From the NCBI GenBank assembly GCA_019751945.1, contig JAIEMT010000004.1:1-64000 (forward strand): DNA of 64,000 nt, given 5' to 3'. This stretch comes from a bacterium (GTDB lineage: Bacteria; Bdellovibrionota; UBA1018). Under the pieces are notes generated by a model. The model was not told the origin of the DNA. It saw only the letters and a program-made list of their open reading frames with translations, and made no database searches. Of the stretch, positions 61,301 through 64,000 are shown one piece after another. Made by a program: the position numbers and the translations under genes. Every line of letters begins with the position of its first letter. Within the stretch, counting starts at the first letter, position 1.

Positions 61301-63097
61301 TTAATCCACTTTCAATACAGCCAAGAACGCCTCCTGTGGGATCTCGACTGTTCCGATTTGCTTCATGCGCTTCTTACCTTCTTTTTGTTTCTCAAGAAGC
61401 TTGCGCTTACGGGTGATGTCCCCGCCGTAACACTTCGCTGTGACATTTTTTCGAAGGGCAGAAATGCTTTCGCGCGCGACGATCTTAGAACCAATCGCAG
61501 CCTGAATCGCGATTTCGAACATCTGCCGATCAATGAGATCCTTCATTTTTTTTGCCAAATCTCTTCCGCGATAGGCCGCCTTGTCCCGATGAATGATTAC
61601 CGAAAGCGCGTCCACCGCCTCCCCATTGATCAAGATATCCAGCTTCACCAGATCCGCGGGACGGTAATCGGTGAGCTCATAATCCATGGAAGCATAACCC
61701 TTAGTGATACTCTTCAGACGATCGTAGAAATCAAAGACCATTTCGTTCAGCGGCATCTGATAGACAAGCGTGACGCGATCGCTGGTATGGTAATCCAGTT
61801 TCTCTTGAGACCCGCGCCGTTCGTTCAGCAATGCCATCATGGCGCCCACATATTCAGCAGGCATGTGAATGGTAAGCTTGATGTAAGGCTCTTCAATCAT
61901 TTCGATTCGTGTCTGATCCGGAAGCTTGGCAGGATTGTCGACCCAAAGCACTTCGCCGTCAGTTTTCTTCACTCGATAGATGACTGATGGAGCGGTGGTG
62001 ATCAGGTTGAGATTGTACTCGCGCTCGAGACGCTCTTGCACAACGTCCATGTGCAGAAGCCCCAAGAATCCACAGCGAAAACCGAAACCCAGCGCGGTCG
62101 AAGTTTCAGGCTCGAAACTCACAGCAGCATCATTCAGGCGCAATTTCTCGAGCGCTTCTTTGAGATCATTATAGTCATCCGCATCGATGGGATAAACGCC
62201 GCAAAAAACCATGGGCTTCACTTCTTTAAAACCACCGAGTGGTTCTTTCGCGGGGTTGAGGGCGTCCATTACGGTATCGCCTACCTTCATATCGCGCACG
62301 TCTCGAATTCCGCAGACGATGGCTCCCACCTCGCCGCTGGCAATGACGTTCACGTCAGAAAACTTTGGAGTGAATACTCCAACTCGCTGAACTTCAAACT
62401 CCTTACCGACATGATAAAGGCGAATTTTGGTATTCTTTTTAATCGAGCCCTCGAAGACTCGGCAGAGTGCGATCACGCCCTGATAAGGGTCGTACCAACT
62501 GTCGAAGATCAGAGCTCGCAAAGGTTCCTGATCCGCATCTTTTGGAGACGGAAAATACTTAATCACCGCCTCTAAAATTTCATCCACGCCCTGGCCGGTT
62601 TTGGCACTGCAGTACACAGCGTGCGTGGTGTCGACCAACCCGATCATCTCGTCGACTTCTTTTAAAACCCGGTCGGGATCCGCAGAGGGCAAATCAATCT
62701 TGTTTACGGCCGGAAAAACTTCGAGGTTAATGTCGAGCGCCATGAATACGTTCGCAAGAGTTTGCGCCTCTACTCCCTGAGAAGCATCGACCACCAAAAT
62801 GGCGCCCTCGCATGCGGCAAGAGATCGAGAAACTTCGTAAGTGAAATCGACGTGGCCTGGGGTATCGATCAAATTGAGAACGTAGGTCTCGCCATCTTTG
62901 GCTTTATAATTTAACCGCGCACTCTGAGCTTTGATGGTGATTCCACGCTCGCGCTCAATGTCCATGTTGTCGAGGTACTGCGCTTCCATTTCACGCTTCG
63001 TAACGGTTCCGGTCCGTTCCAATAGGCGATCCGCCAGGGTCGACTTCCCGTGATCGATGTGCGCGATGATGCAGAAGTTCCGGATCTTTTTAGCCAT
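61301..63097 (-). CDS. lepA: Elongation factor 4 (LepA)
   Basis: A protein of 598 residues from the ATG at 63097 (MAKKIRNF), before which the frame is open but unlikely coding. GTPase motifs are [17 protein letters not shown] (G1), RGITIKAQ (switch), DTPGHVDF (G3), [10 protein letters not shown] (G4). The C-terminal end carries the LepA-specific tail with [20 protein letters not shown] and [20 protein letters not shown]. It back-translocates or rescues stalled ribosomes under stress. Two bases upstream of the signal-peptidase gene. Confidence 0.97.
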   Translation of the reverse strand: MAKKIRNFCIIAHIDHGKSTLADRLLERTGTVTKREMEAQYLDNMDIERERGITIKAQSARLNYKAKDGETYVLNLIDTPGHVDFTYEVSRSLAACEGAILVVDASQGVEAQTLANVFMALDINLEVFPAVNKIDLPSADPDRVLKEVDEMIGLVDTTHAVYCSAKTGQGVDEILEAVIKYFPSPKDADQEPLRALIFDSWYDPYQGVIALCRVFEGSIKKNTKIRLYHVGKEFEVQRVGVFTPKFSDVNVIASGEVGAIVCGIRDVRDMKVGDTVMDALNPAKEPLGGFKEVKPMVFCGVYPIDADDYNDLKEALEKLRLNDAAVSFEPETSTALGFGFRCGFLGLLHMDVVQERLEREYNLNLITTAPSVIYRVKKTDGEVLWVDNPAKLPDQTRIEMIEEPYIKLTIHMPAEYVGAMMALLNERRGSQEKLDYHTSDRVTLVYQMPLNEMVFDFYDRLKSITKGYASMDYELTDYRPADLVKLDILINGEAVDALSVIIHRDKAAYRGRDLAKKMKDLIDRQMFEIAIQAAIGSKIVARESISALRKNVTAKCYGGDITRKRKLLEKQKEGKKRMKQIGTVEIPQEAFLAVLKVD

Positions 63098-63190
63098 GTG
63101 CGCTGAGTGGCTGCAAGCTAACAGAATTACAGCGAAAAGGTCAAGTAAATCATCTTGCACCGCACAGTATAAACTGGTATTCCCCTACCT

Positions 63191-64000
63191 GTGCAAAATA
63201 GTCTGGAACTCAAAATCACCGATCTTTCCCGAGGCGGAGCCGGCGTTGCCCGTACCCCCGAGGGCGAAGTCATTTTCGTTCCCCTGACCCTTCCGGGAGA
63301 TCGCGTCCGCGTTCAAATCGTCGACAAGCAGAAGCGCTACTCCCAGGCCGAACTCCTGGAAGTTATTGAAGCTTCTCCAGAACGAGTGGACCCTCGCTGC
63401 AGTGTTTTTGGGCGTTGCGGGGGTTGCCAATGGCAGCACATTCCCTATCCCCTCCAGTGGAAAACAAAGACTGCCGGGGTCGAGCACGCTCTGCGTCGAG
63501 TGAGCCTGACTTCTCCCAAGCGGCCCGAAGAATTTCCCGCTGACCTGACCTGGGGATACCGAAACCGCATTCAGCTTCGCGGTCTCAGAACGGATCTCGG
63601 ATTTTACGCCCGCAGGAGCCACGATCTAGTTCCCATCGCTTCGTGTCCTGTCGCTCGGCCCGAAATCAACAAGGCGATCGATAGCGTTCGCACCGAAGGA
63701 CAAGAACTCCCCCAGCAATACAAAGTGGAAGTAGAAGTCCTACCCGATGGCAGTGTCGCTAAATCTTGGAACTCGCGGCATGCGAATTTGGGATTTCGTC
63801 AGGTTCACGATCAACAGAATGGCAAACTCGTGAACTGGATTCGAGAGAATCTCACTGCTGGACGACCGCTTCTAGACCTCTTTGGCGGGAATGGAAACCT
63901 TTCCCTCGAGCTCGCATCTCAAATGACTCGCATCGATTGCGTAGACATGAGCACGCCGCCTGTTCGACCAGAATCCACGCCCGAGAATTTTCACTTTCAT
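63191..64000 (+). CDS. TRAM-domain RNA (uracil-5) methyltransferase, TrmA/RlmD family, 3' part outside the window
   Basis: A frame from GTG at 63191 that stays open to the window end (270 codons). The N-terminal TRAM domain reads ITDLSRGGAGVARTPEGEV and FVPLTLPGDRVRVQIVD. The cluster-binding segment CSVFGRCGGCQWQHI follows. Then comes a typical central domain (WGYRNRIQLR) and a SAM-binding core starting LLDLFGGNGNLSLELA. It is an m5U methyltransferase for rRNA or tRNA. The catalytic Cys and the specificity-determining C-terminus are not seen. No ribosome-binding sequence precedes the GTG. Confidence 0.87.
   Translation, partial: MQNSLELKITDLSRGGAGVARTPEGEVIFVPLTLPGDRVRVQIVDKQKRYSQAELLEVIEASPERVDPRCSVFGRCGGCQWQHIPYPLQWKTKTAGVEHALRRVSLTSPKRPEEFPADLTWGYRNRIQLRGLRTDLGFYARRSHDLVPIASCPVARPEINKAIDSVRTEGQELPQQYKVEVEVLPDGSVAKSWNSRHANLGFRQVHDQQNGKLVNWIRENLTAGRPLLDLFGGNGNLSLELASQMTRIDCVDMSTPPVRPESTPENFHFH

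Noticed and set aside
1-64000. CRISPR arrays, insertion sequences and prophage genes
   Set aside because: No regularly spaced direct repeats, transposase, integrase or phage structural genes were seen in the window.

Overview
The window looks like a chromosomal segment from a Gram-negative predatory or deltaproteobacterium-like lineage, most likely Bdellovibrionota. The grounds are a multi-gene cluster resembling the myxobacterial Agl-Glt motility/TolQR machinery, two PilZ (c-di-GMP) proteins, many lipoproteins and secreted proteins, LPS-type glycosyltransferases, and complete haem and partial pyrimidine operons. The taxonomic call is inference from gene content; no rRNA is present. Genes are tightly packed, with many 4-base ATGA stop/start overlaps.

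Layout. 1-1.9 kb: a radical SAM protein with an N-terminal SPASM-like domain and a PilZ protein. 1.97-10.8 kb (minus strand): an eight-gene trans-envelope operon with an outer-membrane barrel, TolQ, two TolR proteins, two secreted TPR-type proteins, a small CglF-like secreted protein and an FHA/AgmX-PglI protein. 10.8-14.4 kb: a peptidoglycan glycosyltransferase, YjbQ, a VWA lipoprotein and a MarR regulator. 14.4-19.3 kb: trehalose genes otsB and otsA (the latter with an added membrane sensor-like region), diverging from a GH15 hydrolase. 19.3-22.1 kb: a lipoprotein, a frameshifted type IV pilin-like gene and a peptide-binding protein. 22.1-22.5 kb: a GC-rich hairpin cluster, an inverted copy of the 3' end of tRNA-Asn, and tRNA-Asn itself.

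22.5-34.7 kb: a small membrane protein, an aromatic amino acid hydroxylase, a DUF423 protein, an unknown protein, AmpG, a TldD/TldE pair, TadA, a membrane PilZ protein, P5C dehydrogenase, an arginase-family enzyme and RNase HI with a C-terminal hybrid-binding domain. 34.7-44.9 kb (plus strand): a haem operon, hemA-hemC(D)-hemB-hemL-[histidine kinase-response regulator]-hemE-hemN-hemY. This gives the whole route from glutamyl-tRNA to protoporphyrin IX, with a two-component system in the middle. 44.9-46.2 kb: two tandem paralogous lipoproteins.

46.3-56.6 kb: a short RecQ-like helicase and a cell-surface polysaccharide/LPS region (a flippase-like protein, a class I amidotransferase, three GT2 enzymes, one GT9 enzyme and UDP-glucose dehydrogenase), then small secreted proteins and a multi-pass glycosyltransferase-like protein. 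56.6-63.1 kb (minus strand): lepA, a signal-peptidase-I homologue lacking its catalytic serine, pyrB, pyrC, carA and an unknown gene. The right edge holds the start of a TRAM-type RNA (uracil-5) methyltransferase.

The observations most worth a second look are: the Agl/Glt-like operon, whose FHA gene carries a G10 tract; the mirrored tRNA-Asn 3' end next to a hairpin cluster; several promoters whose -10 box lies only about 6-10 bases from the start codon (possible leaderless mRNAs); the Ser-to-Ala change in the signal peptidase; the pilin frameshift; the sensor-fused OtsA; and the two-component system inside the haem operon.
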